Made by a program: the position numbers and the translations under genes. From positions 124,001-188,000 of the forward strand of contig JACQFX010000026.1 in NCBI GenBank assembly GCA_016199835.1: a DNA stretch of 64,000 nucleotides, written 5' to 3'. The notes under the pieces are model-generated. The model did not search any database and had not been told where the DNA came from. It saw nothing but the letters and a program-made list of their open reading frames with translations. The stretch is from Nitrosomonadales bacterium. Its GTDB lineage: Bacteria > Pseudomonadota > Gammaproteobacteria > Burkholderiales > Gallionellaceae. Shown here one piece after another: positions 44,013 through 53,467 of the stretch (positions are counted from its first letter, which is position 1; each line of letters begins with the position of its first letter).

Positions 44013-45923
44013 ATGAGCGGCAACCTCAAATACGAAGCAATCAAGGCGAGCGGGCGCCTGCCCTCGCCCAAGGGTACAGCTCTGCAAGTCATCCGGCTCA
44101 CACAAAAGGAAGATGTTTCCAGCCAGGAGATCGTGCAAACGATCAAGGCTGATCCTGGGTTGTCAGGGCGTGTCATCAAGATCGCCAATGCCCTGGTGGC
44201 ATACCAGTCGCGCCCCATCGCTTCGGTGGCGGACGCGGTTACGGTGCTGGGTTTGAATTCGGTGCGGCAATTGGTGCTGGGCGTGTCGCTGCTGGAGGGG
44301 AGTCTCGACGGGACGTGCCGGGGGTTCGATTACCCGGGTTTCTGGGCACGCTCACTGCTGACTGCGATCGCTGCACAGAACTTGATGTTGCGCGGCAATC
44401 TGGGATCCCCGGAGGAGATATTCATACTGGGCCTGATGGCGCAGATCGGCTGCCTTGCGCTGGCGACGACGCATCCTCAGGAATATGCCTCCATCCTGGA
44501 ACGGGCGGCAGCGGGTAGTTCCAGCCTGGTTGAACTGGAGCGTGCTGAACTGGGGCTGGATCACAACCAGTTAAGCAAAGAACTGATCGCCGATTGGGGC
44601 ATGCCGCTGATATTTCAGAAGCTGGTCCTGTACCACGAGGAGCCAGATCAAGCGGGATTCGTGGATGGCAGCCGCGACTGGCGCTTGCTGCATGTGCTGC
44701 ATGTGGCGAATTACCTGAGCATGCTGTGTTTTGCTCCAGAGCAAAGCCGCCGCAAGATGGCGCCCCGGCTGATGTTGCTTGCCACCCGGTTGGGGGTGGA
44801 AGCGAATGAGCTTACCGAACTGGGCGACAAGGTGGTCAAGGAGTGGCACGATTGGGGCCGGTTATTCGATATGCCAACGGAAGTAGTGCCACCTTTCGCG
44901 CAGTTGCTGGAGGCGGTGCCGCTGGCTCCGGAAATGGTGGATGTCGAGGCCTTGCACGATGGCGCCGCAGCGCAATACAAATTGCGCATCCTGCTGGTGG
45001 ATGATGACCGCGCTATTTTAATGATGCTGCAAACCTTGCTGACCCAGGCCGGACATGCAGTGACCACCGCACGCAACGGCGCAGAGGCGTTACGCCAGGT
45101 CGCAGTATCCATGCCGCAGCTCATCATTACCGATTGGGTCATGCCCGAGATGGACGGCATAGAGTTCTGCAAGGCGCTCAGGCAGAATCCGCAATGGCGC
45201 AACATCTACGTGTTCATCGTCACGGCGCAGGAAAGCATAGACCGTCTGGTCGAGGCGTTCCATGCCGGGGCAAATGACTATCTGACCAAGCCGATCAATT
45301 TCAAGGTGCTGGGTGCAAGGTTATGTGCGGCGCAGCGCGTGGTGCAATTGCAGGATGAGCTGGAATCCGACCGCCAGCAATTGCGCCGATTCGCCGACGA
45401 GCTCGCTGCCTCGAACCAGCGCCTGCAACAGATGGCGCTTACCGATGTGCTCACGGGGTTGTACAACCGCCGCTACGCCAACGAATATCTCGAGCGGCAA
45501 TGGGCACTGGCCGGGCGCAACAATCAGTCCTTGTCGTGCATGATGGTGGACGTGGATCGCTTCAAACAGATCAACGATACCTATGGGCACAAGATGGGTG
45601 ACGATGTGCTGAAGCAGGTGGCCGATGTGTTGCGTAAATCCATGCGCAAACAGGACGTGGTGTGTCGCTTGGGCGGCGAGGAATTCCTGCTGGTCTGTCC
45701 GGATACAAAAACGGAACAGGCGTACCCCTATGCGGAGAGGTTGCGCCAGAACATCGCTGCCAGCAACATTCATACGACAGCCAGGGATTTCCACCTCACC
45801 GTCAGCATCGGCGTGGCGAGCAAAGACCCGGCACTGCAGAATGTGGAAGCGTTGCTGCAACTTGCCGACAAACGCCTGTATGCCGCGAAGCAGGCCGGAC
45901 GCAATTGCACGGTGGCAAGCTAA
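44013..45923 (+). CDS. HDOD-receiver-GGDEF diguanylate cyclase
   Basis: 636 residues. HDOD domain (about 1-270; GTALQVIRLTQKEDVSS, VADAVTVLGLNSVRQLVLG), canonical receiver (about 325-440; ILLVDDDRAILM, Asp in LIITDWVMPEMDG, Lys in YLTKPINF), short coiled coil, then GGDEF domain (about 475-636) with CRLGGEEFLLV active site and RKQD inhibitory site. A phosphorylation-controlled c-di-GMP synthase with an HDOD module in front, an uncommon order. The HDOD part is related to but distinct from the tandem pair at 618-2461. No kinase gene is adjacent; the hybrid kinase at 24376-30129 is one possible source of phosphate. Confidence 0.93.
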   Translation: MSGNLKYEAIKASGRLPSPKGTALQVIRLTQKEDVSSQEIVQTIKADPGLSGRVIKIANALVAYQSRPIASVADAVTVLGLNSVRQLVLGVSLLEGSLDGTCRGFDYPGFWARSLLTAIAAQNLMLRGNLGSPEEIFILGLMAQIGCLALATTHPQEYASILERAAAGSSSLVELERAELGLDHNQLSKELIADWGMPLIFQKLVLYHEEPDQAGFVDGSRDWRLLHVLHVANYLSMLCFAPEQSRRKMAPRLMLLATRLGVEANELTELGDKVVKEWHDWGRLFDMPTEVVPPFAQLLEAVPLAPEMVDVEALHDGAAAQYKLRILLVDDDRAILMMLQTLLTQAGHAVTTARNGAEALRQVAVSMPQLIITDWVMPEMDGIEFCKALRQNPQWRNIYVFIVTAQESIDRLVEAFHAGANDYLTKPINFKVLGARLCAAQRVVQLQDELESDRQQLRRFADELAASNQRLQQMALTDVLTGLYNRRYANEYLERQWALAGRNNQSLSCMMVDVDRFKQINDTYGHKMGDDVLKQVADVLRKSMRKQDVVCRLGGEEFLLVCPDTKTEQAYPYAERLRQNIAASNIHTTARDFHLTVSIGVASKDPALQNVEALLQLADKRLYAAKQAGRNCTVAS

Positions 45924-45939
45924 GCACATCGTGCAGCGC

Positions 45940-46989
45940 TCAACAGGCTGCCGCCGCAATTCCCTTTAGATTATCTCCATCCCAATGTACGACCGCCCAT
46001 TCCAGTATCTCTTCGGGTCTGCATGAAATCAATTCCGCAGGTGGCTCCTGGCGCAGGAAGGTGAGCGCGCGCCACAGTGTGCCTGATGGATCGTTGCTGT
46101 TCACAGGTGCGGCCAGCGTCTGTTTGCTGAGCTTCTCTCCCGCTTCATTTATCGCAACTGGCAAATGCATATAGGCTGGGGTGTTTAACCCCAGCAATCG
46201 TTGCAGCCATATCTGGCGCGGCGTGGAGGCGAGCAGGTCGGCGCCGCGCACGATGTGTGTGATGCCCTGGAACGCGTCATCGACCACCACGGCGAGCTGG
46301 TAAGCGAACAATCCATCGGCGCGCTTCACCACGAAATCGCCGATGTCGGTTTCAAGGCGCTGGCTGACGGAGCCCTGGATGGCATCGTTGAATCGGATAA
46401 TTCCTTCTGCACTCGATACCTCGTCATTCCCGCGAAAGCGGGAATCCAGTGGGTTTAAATAAAATGCATTTTGAATTGCCGGATTCCCGCCTGCGCGGGA
46501 ATGACGGAAGATGTTATTCGTACGCACCCGCCAGGCCCGCGCTTCCTTGCCTTGTGGAATGCCGTTTCTGCATGTTCCCGGATAAACCGGCCCTTCGATA
46601 CCATGCAACGCCGAGTCAGCTATTTCCTTACGCGTGCAGCAGCAGGGATACACCGCATCAATGGACTGCAATTTTTGCAATGCTTCTTCATATGCAGCGG
46701 TGCGCTGGCTTTGATACATCACTGTAGGTCGGGCTTCGCCCGACAATTCGGCGGGCAGAGCCCGCCTTACGTCATCCCAATGCAGGCCATAAACTTCCAG
46801 TGTGCGCAAAATATTGTCCGCCGCACCCGCTATGCAACGCGGCGCATCGAGATCTTCCATGCGCACCAGCCAGATGCCGTGGTGATGTTTTGCGTCGAGA
46901 TAGCTGCCGACTGCTGCGACGAGTGAGCCGAAATGCAGCGGGCCGGTGGGGGAGGGGGCGAAGCGCCCCCTATAAGTTGGTTCAGGCAG
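45940..46989 (-). CDS. gluQ: Glutamyl-Q tRNA(Asp) synthetase with two in-frame repeat insertions
   Basis: Attaches glutamate to queuosine of tRNA-Asp. 349 residues if started at CTG 46989; no ATG, GTG or TTG exists in frame between the preceding stop and RGRFAPSPTGPLHFGSLVAA, and AAGAGG lies 6 bases before this CTG, inside the clpA 3' end. Motifs intact: PLHFGS (HIGH-like), zinc cysteines in YPCCCTRKE and PGTCRNG, and KLSKQTLA (KMSKS-like). Two stretches absent from relatives are translated repeats: VRRALPAELSGEARPT (REP, 46724-46770) and a segment of about 35 residues containing HSRAGGNP and DSRFRGND (family-2 repeat, 46422-46507). Frame is kept in both, so the gene may still work. The nearby tRNA, queA and tgt genes belong to the same queuosine pathway. 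Confidence 0.88.
   Translation of the reverse strand: MPEPTYRGRFAPSPTGPLHFGSLVAAVGSYLDAKHHHGIWLVRMEDLDAPRCIAGAADNILRTLEVYGLHWDDVRRALPAELSGEARPTVMYQSQRTAAYEEALQKLQSIDAVYPCCCTRKEIADSALHGIEGPVYPGTCRNGIPQGKEARAWRVRTNNIFRHSRAGGNPAIQNAFYLNPLDSRFRGNDEVSSAEGIIRFNDAIQGSVSQRLETDIGDFVVKRADGLFAYQLAVVVDDAFQGITHIVRGADLLASTPRQIWLQRLLGLNTPAYMHLPVAINEAGEKLSKQTLAAPVNSNDPSGTLWRALTFLRQEPPAELISCRPEEILEWAVVHWDGDNLKGIAAAAC
46422..46507. repeat. Family-2 palindromic element inside gluQ
   Basis: Two palindromes, 46422-46449 and 46479-46507, with CATTCCCGC/GCGGGAAT cores around an AT-rich middle. Same architecture as 34491-34608. Translated in frame within gluQ on the minus strand. Confidence 0.9.
46724..46770. repeat. 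REP pair (family 1) inside gluQ
   Basis: GTAGGTCGGGC...GCCCGAC (46724-46744) and GGCGGGC...GCCCGCCTTAC (46750-46770), the two-hairpin BIME-like form also seen at 33338 and 42242. Open in the gluQ frame. Confidence 0.9.
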
Positions 46990-49231
46990 GGACAGCCTCT
47001 TCCTCGAATTCCAGTGTTACCTTATCGTTCGCATCCACATTCACCGTAACCTTGCCACCGCTCGCCAGCTTGCCGAACAACAGTTCATCGGCCAGTGCGC
47101 TACGGATGGTGTCCTGAATCAGCCGCGCCATCGGGCGTGCGCCCATCAGCGGGTCGAATCCATTTTCGGCGAGGTGATCCTTGAGTGCGTCGGTGAATAC
47201 CGCTTCCACCTTCTTCTCGTGCAGTTGTTCTTCGAGCTGCATGAGGAATTTGTCCACCACGCGCAGGATGACTTCCTTGTCCAGTGCGGCGAAGGAGACG
47301 ATGGCATCCAGACGGTTGCGGAATTCAGGCGTGAACATGCGCTTGATTTCGGCCATTTCGTCGCCGGCAGAAGAGGTCTTGGAGAAACCGATCTGTGTCT
47401 TGTTCAGGGTTTCGGCGCCCGCGTTGGTGGTCATGATGATGACCACGTTGCGGAAGTCGGCCTTGCGTCCGTTGTTGTCGGTGAGCGTGCCATGATCCAT
47501 TACTTGCAGCAGGATGTTAAAAATATCCGGATGCGCTTTTTCGATTTCATCCAGCAGCAGCACGCAATGCGGCTGCTTGCTGATCGCTTCGGTGAGCAGG
47601 CCGCCCTGGTCGAAACCGACGTAGCCGGGAGGTGCGCCGATCAGGCGCGACACGGCATGGCGCTCCATGTATTCAGACATATCGAAGCGATGCAGCGGCA
47701 TGCCCATGCTGTAGGCGAGCTGTCTGGCTACTTCTGTCTTGCCTACTCCGGTAGGCCCGGAGAACAGGAAGCTGCCTATAGGTTTCTGCGGATTACCCAG
47801 GCCGCTGCGCGACATCTTGATGGCGCGCGACAGTGCGTCTATAGCTTTGTCCTGACCGAACACGGTGGCCTTCAAGTCGCGATCGAGATTCCTCAGCGTA
47901 TTGCGGTCATCGTGCGACACGGTGCGTGCAGGGATGCGCGCGATCTTGGCGATGATTTCCTCGATCTCGTGTTTGCCCACGAGTTTTTTCTGCTTGGATT
48001 TTGGCAGCACGCGCTGTGCCGCGCCGGCTTCGTCGATCACATCTATCGCTTTATCCGGCAAGTGACGGTCGTTGATGAAGCGTGCGGACAATTCTGCGGC
48101 AGAGGTCAGCGCGGCGGCACTGTACTTGATGCCGTGATGGGTCTCGAAGCGTTGCTTCAATCCTTTCAATATTTCTATGGTCTGTTCGACCGACGGCTCG
48201 GTCACGTCCACTTTCTGGAAACGGCGCGACAGCGCGTGGTCCTTCTCGAAGATGCCGCGATATTCCTGATAGGTGGTCGCGCCTATACACTTGAGCGCAC
48301 CGCTCGACAGCGCAGGCTTGAGCAGGTTGGACGCATCCATGGTGCCACCGGAGGCGGCGCCCGCGCCGATCAACGTATGGATCTCGTCGATGAACAGGAT
48401 AGCGTGTTTGGCTTCGGACAACTCCTTGAGCACGGCTTTCAGGCGCTGCTCGAAATCACCGCGATATTTTGTTCCAGCCAGCAGCGAACCCATATCGAGC
48501 GAATACACATGCGCATCCTTGAGGATCTCCGGCACATCGTTTTCCACGATACGGCGCGCGAGGCCTTCGGCGATGGCGGTCTTGCCCACGCCGGCTTCGC
48601 CGACCAGCAGCGGGTTGTTCTTGCGGCGGCGGCACAGCGTCTGGATCACGCGCTCCAATTCGAGTTCGCGCCCGATCAGCGGGTCTATCTTGCCAGCTTG
48701 CGCCTGGGCATTGAGATCCAGCGTGTATTCGTGCAATGCGCCATCGCTGCCGGATTCCTGTTCCGTATCGGCGTCCTGTTTTTGCGGGATGGCCTGCGGC
48801 ATCTTGTTGATGCCGTGCGAAATGTAGTTCACTACATCGAGCCGCGTGATGGCGCGCTGATTGAGGAAGAACACCGCATGGGAATCTTTCTCGCTGAACA
48901 ACGCGACCAGAATATTGGCGCCAGTGACTTCTTTCTTGTTGGTGGATTGCACATGCAGGATGGCGCGCTGGATCACGCGCTGGAAACCCACCGTGGGCTG
49001 TGTGTCCACTTCGCCGATGCCGGGCAATACTGGCGTATGGGTGGTGATGAAGTCGGTCAACACTGCGCGCAGTTCTTCGATGTCTGCGCCACAGGCACGC
49101 AGCACGTGTGCCGCCGAGGCGTTATCCAGCATGGCGAGCAGCAGGTGTTCGACCGTGATGAATTCATGCCGTTTCTGGCGGGCCTCGACAAAGGCCAGGT
49201 GCAGGCTAACTTCAAGTTCTTGCGCGATCAT
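46982..49231 (-). CDS. clpA: ATP-dependent Clp protease ATP-binding subunit ClpA
   Basis: 749 residues. N-domain (residues 1-145) for ClpS and substrate binding, first AAA+ module (Walker [10 protein letters not shown], Walker [16 protein letters not shown]), second module (Walker [10 protein letters not shown], Walker [17 protein letters not shown]) and the C-terminal D2 domain. It unfolds proteins and feeds them to ClpP, including N-degron substrates brought by ClpS. Starts 3 bases after the clpS stop, forming the standard clpS-clpA operon. Its 3' end overlaps the predicted start of gluQ. Confidence 0.97.
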   Translation of the reverse strand: MIAQELEVSLHLAFVEARQKRHEFITVEHLLLAMLDNASAAHVLRACGADIEELRAVLTDFITTHTPVLPGIGEVDTQPTVGFQRVIQRAILHVQSTNKKEVTGANILVALFSEKDSHAVFFLNQRAITRLDVVNYISHGINKMPQAIPQKQDADTEQESGSDGALHEYTLDLNAQAQAGKIDPLIGRELELERVIQTLCRRRKNNPLLVGEAGVGKTAIAEGLARRIVENDVPEILKDAHVYSLDMGSLLAGTKYRGDFEQRLKAVLKELSEAKHAILFIDEIHTLIGAGAASGGTMDASNLLKPALSSGALKCIGATTYQEYRGIFEKDHALSRRFQKVDVTEPSVEQTIEILKGLKQRFETHHGIKYSAAALTSAAELSARFINDRHLPDKAIDVIDEAGAAQRVLPKSKQKKLVGKHEIEEIIAKIARIPARTVSHDDRNTLRNLDRDLKATVFGQDKAIDALSRAIKMSRSGLGNPQKPIGSFLFSGPTGVGKTEVARQLAYSMGMPLHRFDMSEYMERHAVSRLIGAPPGYVGFDQGGLLTEAISKQPHCVLLLDEIEKAHPDIFNILLQVMDHGTLTDNNGRKADFRNVVIIMTTNAGAETLNKTQIGFSKTSSAGDEMAEIKRMFTPEFRNRLDAIVSFAALDKEVILRVVDKFLMQLEEQLHEKKVEAVFTDALKDHLAENGFDPLMGARPMARLIQDTIRSALADELLFGKLASGGKVTVNVDANDKVTLEFEEEAVPA

Positions 49232-49234
49232 GAT

Positions 49235-49537
49235 CTATGACTCCTCCAGTTCGCATCGTAGTGGATGCCCGTGCTGCTTTGCAAATTCCGATACCTGCGC
49301 CACCTTGGTTTCCGCGATATCTTTCGGATAGATGCCGCATATTGCGGAACCTTCCTGATGTACTTTGAGCATCACCTGCGTGGCGCGTTCACGGTTCATC
49401 GCAAAAAACGTCTGCAAAACTTCGATGACGAAATCCATCGTCGTGTAATCGTCGTTGTACACCACCACCTTGTACAGCTTGGGTGGCTTGCTCTTGCTGC
49501 GTTCCAGCAGGCTGGTGCTTTCCTGTTTGGTTGCCAT
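49235..49537 (-). CDS. clpS: ClpS adaptor for N-degron substrates
   Basis: 100 residues. Core motif [19 protein letters not shown] with the substrate-pocket residues (Asn-Asp-Asp/Tyr) and [13 protein letters not shown], then [20 protein letters not shown] containing the His. The N-terminal tail ([17 protein letters not shown]) is flexible and inserts into the ClpA pore in homologues. Divergent from the cold-shock gene, with 238 bases between them. Confidence 0.97.
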   Translation of the reverse strand: MATKQESTSLLERSKSKPPKLYKVVVYNDDYTTMDFVIEVLQTFFAMNRERATQVMLKVHQEGSAICGIYPKDIAETKVAQVSEFAKQHGHPLRCELEES

Positions 49538-49775
49538 TTAACTTGTGCCCATTGTTGCACCCTCTCGGGTTGTATATTTGATGATTAGAGCGGCTTTTTC
49601 AAGCGTATTCTGAAAAAAAGTTGGATAACCACTTGACGGTGCTGGTAATACAGTAGTAAAAAGCGCTCGGGTGTTTGAATCAAGTTACATGCATCACTGG
49701 TTTTGCCATGTGCGGTCTTGGATTTCAAACAGTTTAACGGGAATCCACCCGGTTCTTTCAAGAAGGAAGCAAGAC

Positions 49776-49979
49776 ATGGCAAACGGTACAGTAAAGTGGT
49801 TCAATGATGCAAAGGGTTTCGGTTTCATCACTCCGGATGACGGCAGCGAAGACCTGTTCGCGCACTTCTCCGCGATCAACATGAGCGGTTTCAAGACCCT
49901 GAAGGAAGGCCAGAAGGTCACCTTCGACGTGGTTCAAGGTCCCAAGGGCAAACAAGCTTCCAACATCCAGGCTCCTTAA
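49776..49979 (+). CDS. Cold-shock domain protein (CspA family)
   Basis: 67 residues from ATG 49776 with AGAAGGAAG upstream. A single OB-fold cold-shock domain with RNP1 [11 protein letters not shown] and RNP2 DLFAHFSAI. Binds single-stranded RNA/DNA and melts mRNA secondary structure. The preceding region to the clpS start is AT-richer and long enough for the extended 5' leader usual for csp genes, but I cannot define a promoter. A clear terminator follows at 50004. The next gene, rluE, is separately expressed. Confidence 0.95.
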   Translation: MANGTVKWFNDAKGFGFITPDDGSEDLFAHFSAINMSGFKTLKEGQKVTFDVVQGPKGKQASNIQAP

Positions 49980-50003
49980 ATCGGGGCTGTGTTGGATAGC
50001 AAA

Positions 50004-50027
50004 AAAGCCCGCGCAAGCGGGCTTTTT
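50004..50027 (+). terminator. Rho-independent terminator of the cold-shock gene
   Basis: AAAGCCCGC, GCAA-type loop, GCGGGCTTTTT, 24 bases after the csp stop. Strong GC stem with T-run. Confidence 0.93.
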
Positions 50028-50061
50028 GTTTCTGTAGTGTCTTGTTTTCCTACCGAGTGAA

Positions 50062-50607
50062 ATGTCCCGTGTCCTGCTGTTCAATAAACCCTATGGCGTG
50101 ATCTGTCAGTTCAGCCGCGATGGTCTGCATCCGACGCTGGCGGACTATATCGCGCATCCCGGTGTTTATGCGGCAGGCAGGCTGGATACCGACAGTGAAG
50201 GTTTACTGTTGCTCACCGATGACGGCAAGCTGCAACATCGCATTACCGATCCCGGGCACAAGCTGCCCAAGACCTATTGGGTGCAGGTGGAAGGCGTGCC
50301 GGACACGGTTGCGTTGCAACGGCTGCGGGATGGTGTCTCGCTCAACGACGGCATGACGCGCCCAGCCGAGGCGCGTTTGATGGAGGAGCCTGCCAGCTTG
50401 TGGCCGCGCGATCCGCCTGTCCGCGCTCGCAAGGCCATACCAACGAGTTGGCTGGAGCTCACTATTCGCGAGGGCAGGAACCGCCAGGTGCGGCGCATGA
50501 CGGCGGTGGCAGGCTATCCCACCTTGCGCCTGATCCGTTATGCGATAGGCGGATGGACGCTGGATGGGCTGGTATCCGGCGCGTGGCGCGAAGAGCGGGT
50601 CGGATAG
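50062..50607 (+). CDS. rluE: 23S rRNA pseudouridine synthase RluE
   Basis: 181 residues. RsuA/RluB/RluE/RluF family without an N-terminal S4 domain, which fits RluE. Catalytic Asp in [16 protein letters not shown]; other family blocks are [27 protein letters not shown] and [16 protein letters not shown]. coli RluE makes pseudouridine 2457 of 23S rRNA. Compact single gene between the csp terminator and a repeat-rich gap. Confidence 0.93.
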   Translation: MSRVLLFNKPYGVICQFSRDGLHPTLADYIAHPGVYAAGRLDTDSEGLLLLTDDGKLQHRITDPGHKLPKTYWVQVEGVPDTVALQRLRDGVSLNDGMTRPAEARLMEEPASLWPRDPPVRARKAIPTSWLELTIREGRNRQVRRMTAVAGYPTLRLIRYAIGGWTLDGLVSGAWREERVG

Positions 50608-50662
50608 GGTATAATGCCCGCCTTTGATTTAATCATAAAACTCGCGTAGCGAGTCCCTGTCC

Positions 50663-50687
50663 CCCTCGCCCGCTATACGGGAGAGGG
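50663..50687. repeat. Hairpin in the rluE-fmdB gap
   Basis: CCCTCGCCCG, 5-base loop, CGGGAGAGGG (one mismatch), followed by GCTGGGGAGAGGG. This purine-rich block resembles a dispersed intergenic repeat common in proteobacteria. A smaller hairpin (CTCGCGTAGCGAG) precedes it at 50641. Confidence 0.6.
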
Positions 50688-50743
50688 CTGGGGAGAGGGA
50701 GGCGGGCTGCCATGCCCGTCTGGCTTTGCGCATGGAGGGGCTT

Positions 50744-50989
50744 ATGCCTATTTACGAATATCGTTGCAGCAGTTGTGGTGTACAGAAAGATGTCATGCAA
50801 AAGATCAGCGATGCGCTGCTGACGACTTGCCCGGAATGCGGCCAGGAAACATTCAGCAAGCAGCTTTCCGCCGCCGGGTTCCAGCTCAAGGGCAGCGGCT
50901 ATTATGCTACCGATTTTAAAGACAAGCCTGCCAGTAAGTGTGAGACCGCACCGTGCGCAGGCTGTCCGGCCGCGAGCGGTAACGCGTGA
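50744..50989 (+). CDS. FmdB-family zinc ribbon protein
   Basis: 81 residues from ATG 50744 (MPIYEYRCSSCG) with GGAGGGG upstream. Putative regulatory zinc ribbon: CSSC and CPEC pairs at residues 8-11 and about 29-32, then the GFQLKGSGYYATDFK block, and a second Cys cluster CETAPCAGCP near the C-terminus. Family function is not established. It precedes a DUF502 gene (overlapping start) and aspS, the usual betaproteobacterial order. Confidence 0.92.
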   Translation: MPIYEYRCSSCGVQKDVMQKISDALLTTCPECGQETFSKQLSAAGFQLKGSGYYATDFKDKPASKCETAPCAGCPAASGNA

Positions 50990-51579
50990 AAAAATACCTG
51001 CTGACCGGTCTGCTGGTGTGGGTGCCGCTGGGCATCACCATCTGGGTATTGAAGCTGACCATCTCCACGATGGACCAGTCCCTGCTGCTGCTGCCGGAAG
51101 CCTGGCGCATTCACGGTCTGGGCGTGATACTTACCGTGGCCATTGTGCTCGGCACCGGCTTGTTGACGCGCAACGTGTTCGGCCAGCGCCTGCTGGGTTA
51201 TTGGGACAGCCTGTTGCAACGCATCCCGTTTGTGAACTCGATCTACAAGAGCGTGAAGCAGGTGAGCGACACGTTGTTGTCCAGCGATGGCAATTCTTTC
51301 CGCAAGGTGTTGCTGGTGCGTTATCCGCATCCGGAAGCGTGGTCGCTGGCATTCCAGACCAGTGTGGCGGCGGGCGAGATCGCATCGCACATGGATGGCG
51401 AATACGTGGGCGTGTTCATCCCGACCACGCCCAGTCCGGTGAACGGTTTTTATTTTTACGTGCGCAAGGCTGACACCATAGAACTCGACATCAGCGTGGA
51501 CGTGGCATTGAAATCCATCATCTCGATGGGCGTAGTGGCGCCCAATTCGCCAGCCGCGCTCAACAGCGATCCCAAGTAG
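50986..51579 (+). CDS. DUF502 family membrane protein
   Basis: 197 residues from a GTG overlapping the fmdB stop (GTGA). Two membrane helices (residues 2-24 and 43-65; YLLTGLLVWVPLGITIWVL and LGVILTVAIVLGTGLLTRN) and a soluble C-terminal domain with PFVNSIYKSVKQVSDTLLS and VGVFIPTTPSPVNGFYFYV. The family is widespread next to aspS; function unknown. Coupled translation with fmdB. Confidence 0.92.
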   Translation: MKKYLLTGLLVWVPLGITIWVLKLTISTMDQSLLLLPEAWRIHGLGVILTVAIVLGTGLLTRNVFGQRLLGYWDSLLQRIPFVNSIYKSVKQVSDTLLSSDGNSFRKVLLVRYPHPEAWSLAFQTSVAAGEIASHMDGEYVGVFIPTTPSPVNGFYFYVRKADTIELDISVDVALKSIISMGVVAPNSPAALNSDPK

Positions 51580-51614
51580 TTTTCTTTTTTGTTTTTTATC
51601 TGACTGACTGAATC

Positions 51615-53417
51615 ATGCGAACTCATTATTGCGGACAACTTAACGTTACCAACCTCGGCCAGACCGTCACCCTGTGCGGCTGGGCGCATCGCCGCCGCGA
51701 TCACGGCGGGGTGATCTTCATCGACCTGCGCGACCGCGAAGGTCTGGCGCAAGTGGTGTGCGATCCCGACCGCGCCGAGATGTTCGCCATTGCCGAATCG
51801 GTGCGCAACGAATTCGTGTTGAAGATCACGGGTCGCGTGCGCCGTCGCCCGGAAGGCACCGACAATCCCAACATCCCGAGCGGCGAAGTCGAGATCCTGT
51901 GCCACGAAATCGAAGTGCTGAACACTTCGGTCACGCCGCCGTTCCAGCTCGACGACGAGAACCTGTCGGAAAACGTGCGCCTGACACATCGCGTAATAGA
52001 CCTGCGCCGCCCGCAGATGCAGAAGAACATGATGCTGCGTTATAAAACGTCTCGCGCCTTCCGCCGTTTCCTCGACGACAAGGGCTTCATCGACATCGAG
52101 ACGCCCATGCTGACCAAGAGTACGCCGGAAGGTGCACGCGACTATCTGGTGCCGTCGCGCGTGCATGCGGGGGAGTTTTTTGCGCTGCCGCAATCGCCGC
52201 AGTTGTTCAAGCAATTGCTGATGGTGGCGGGCTACGACCGCTACTACCAGCTCACCAAATGCTTCCGCGACGAAGACCTGCGCGCTGACCGCCAGCCCGA
52301 ATTCACCCAGGTGGACGTTGAGACATCGTTCATGACCGAAGAGCAGATCATGGTGATGATGGAAGAGATGATACGCACCGTGTTCAAGGAAGTGCTGAAT
52401 GTCATGCTGCCCAACCCGTTCCCGCGCATGTGCTATGCCGAAGCGATGGGTCGTTACGGTTCGGACAAACCGGATATGCGCGTGACGCTGGAACTCACCG
52501 AAGTCACCGATGCGGTGAAGGACGTGGCGTTCAAGGTGTTCGCCGGAGTGGCAAATTCCGAGAACGGTCGCGTGGCGGCATTGCGCGTACCGAACGGTGG
52601 CGCGTTCACGCGCGGCGAGATCGACGAGTACACCAGGTTCGTCGGCATCTACGGCGCGAAAGGGCTGGCCTACATCAAGGTCAACGACGTGACCCAGTTG
52701 AATGAAACCGGTTTGCAATCGCCCATCGTGAAGAATATCCACGCAGCCGCGTTGAAGACCATCATGCAGCGCACGGGTGCGCAAAACGGCGACATCATCT
52801 TCTTCGGCGCCGACAAGGCCAAGATCGTCAACGATGCGCTCGGCGCATTGCGCAGCAAGATCGGCCACGAAAAAGGCTATGTCAACGGCAAGGCCTGGGA
52901 GCCGCTGTGGGTGGTGGATTTCCCCATGTTCGAATACGATGACGAAGCCAAGCGCTGGAACGCCTGCCATCATCCGTTCACTTCGCCCAAGGACGAGCAT
53001 CTGGAATTTCTGGAGACCGATCCCGGCAAGTGCTTGGCCAAGGCCTACGACCTCGCGCTCAACGGCTGGGAAATCGGCGGCGGCTCGGTGCGTATCCACA
53101 AGGAAGAAGTGCAGAGCAAAGTGTTCCGCGCGCTCAACATCGGCGCGGAAGAAGCGCAGCAGAAATTCGGCTTCTTGCTCGATGCGCTGCAATACGGTGC
53201 GCCTCCGCACGGCGGCCTGGCCTTCGGCCTCGATCGCATCGTCACCATGATGACCGGCGCCGAATCCATCCGCGATGTGATCGCCTTCCCCAAGACTCAG
53301 CGCGCGCAATGCTTGTTGACGCAAGCACCGAGCCCGGTGGACGAGAAGCAATTACGCGAACTGCACATCCATCTGCGCAAGCAGGTGCAGACTACGGTGG
53401 AAGTGGCCAAGGAGTAA
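51615..53417 (+). CDS. aspS: Aspartyl-tRNA synthetase
   Basis: 600 residues, bacterial type. N-terminal OB-fold anticodon domain ([15 protein letters not shown]), class II motif 2 ([17 protein letters not shown]), GAD insertion (about 300-410) and motif 3 ([13 protein letters not shown]). Charges tRNA-Asp. Follows DUF502 by 35 bases. A GAAA-loop hairpin at 53428 marks the 3' end. In E. coli nudB follows aspS; here about 1.9 kb of accessory genes intervene. Confidence 0.97.
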   Translation: MRTHYCGQLNVTNLGQTVTLCGWAHRRRDHGGVIFIDLRDREGLAQVVCDPDRAEMFAIAESVRNEFVLKITGRVRRRPEGTDNPNIPSGEVEILCHEIEVLNTSVTPPFQLDDENLSENVRLTHRVIDLRRPQMQKNMMLRYKTSRAFRRFLDDKGFIDIETPMLTKSTPEGARDYLVPSRVHAGEFFALPQSPQLFKQLLMVAGYDRYYQLTKCFRDEDLRADRQPEFTQVDVETSFMTEEQIMVMMEEMIRTVFKEVLNVMLPNPFPRMCYAEAMGRYGSDKPDMRVTLELTEVTDAVKDVAFKVFAGVANSENGRVAALRVPNGGAFTRGEIDEYTRFVGIYGAKGLAYIKVNDVTQLNETGLQSPIVKNIHAAALKTIMQRTGAQNGDIIFFGADKAKIVNDALGALRSKIGHEKGYVNGKAWEPLWVVDFPMFEYDDEAKRWNACHHPFTSPKDEHLEFLETDPGKCLAKAYDLALNGWEIGGGSVRIHKEEVQSKVFRALNIGAEEAQQKFGFLLDALQYGAPPHGGLAFGLDRIVTMMTGAESIRDVIAFPKTQRAQCLLTQAPSPVDEKQLRELHIHLRKQVQTTVEVAKE

Positions 53418-53427
53418 TGCTGGAACG

Positions 53428-53448
53428 GGGCGTACGAAAGTACGCCCT
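53428..53448 (+). terminator. Probable aspS terminator
   Basis: GGGCGTAC, GAAA tetraloop, GTACGCCC followed by TTTC; perfect 8-base stem 10 bases after the aspS stop. The T-run is short, so termination may be partial. Confidence 0.6.
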
Positions 53449-53467
53449 TTCGCTGGAGAGCAACAAT

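Noticed and set aside
45940-46989. Calling gluQ a pseudogene
   Set aside because: Both insertions keep the frame and every catalytic and zinc motif survives; only the unusual start argues for inactivation, so it is kept as a CDS with that doubt stated.
47174-49240. 688-codon open frame opposite clpA
   Set aside because: Antisense shadow of a high-GC gene; the clpA frame contains all AAA+ motifs and this one none.
51456-53351. 631-codon open frame opposite aspS
   Set aside because: Antisense shadow; His/Arg/Val-rich composition without domains, while aspS is complete on the other strand.
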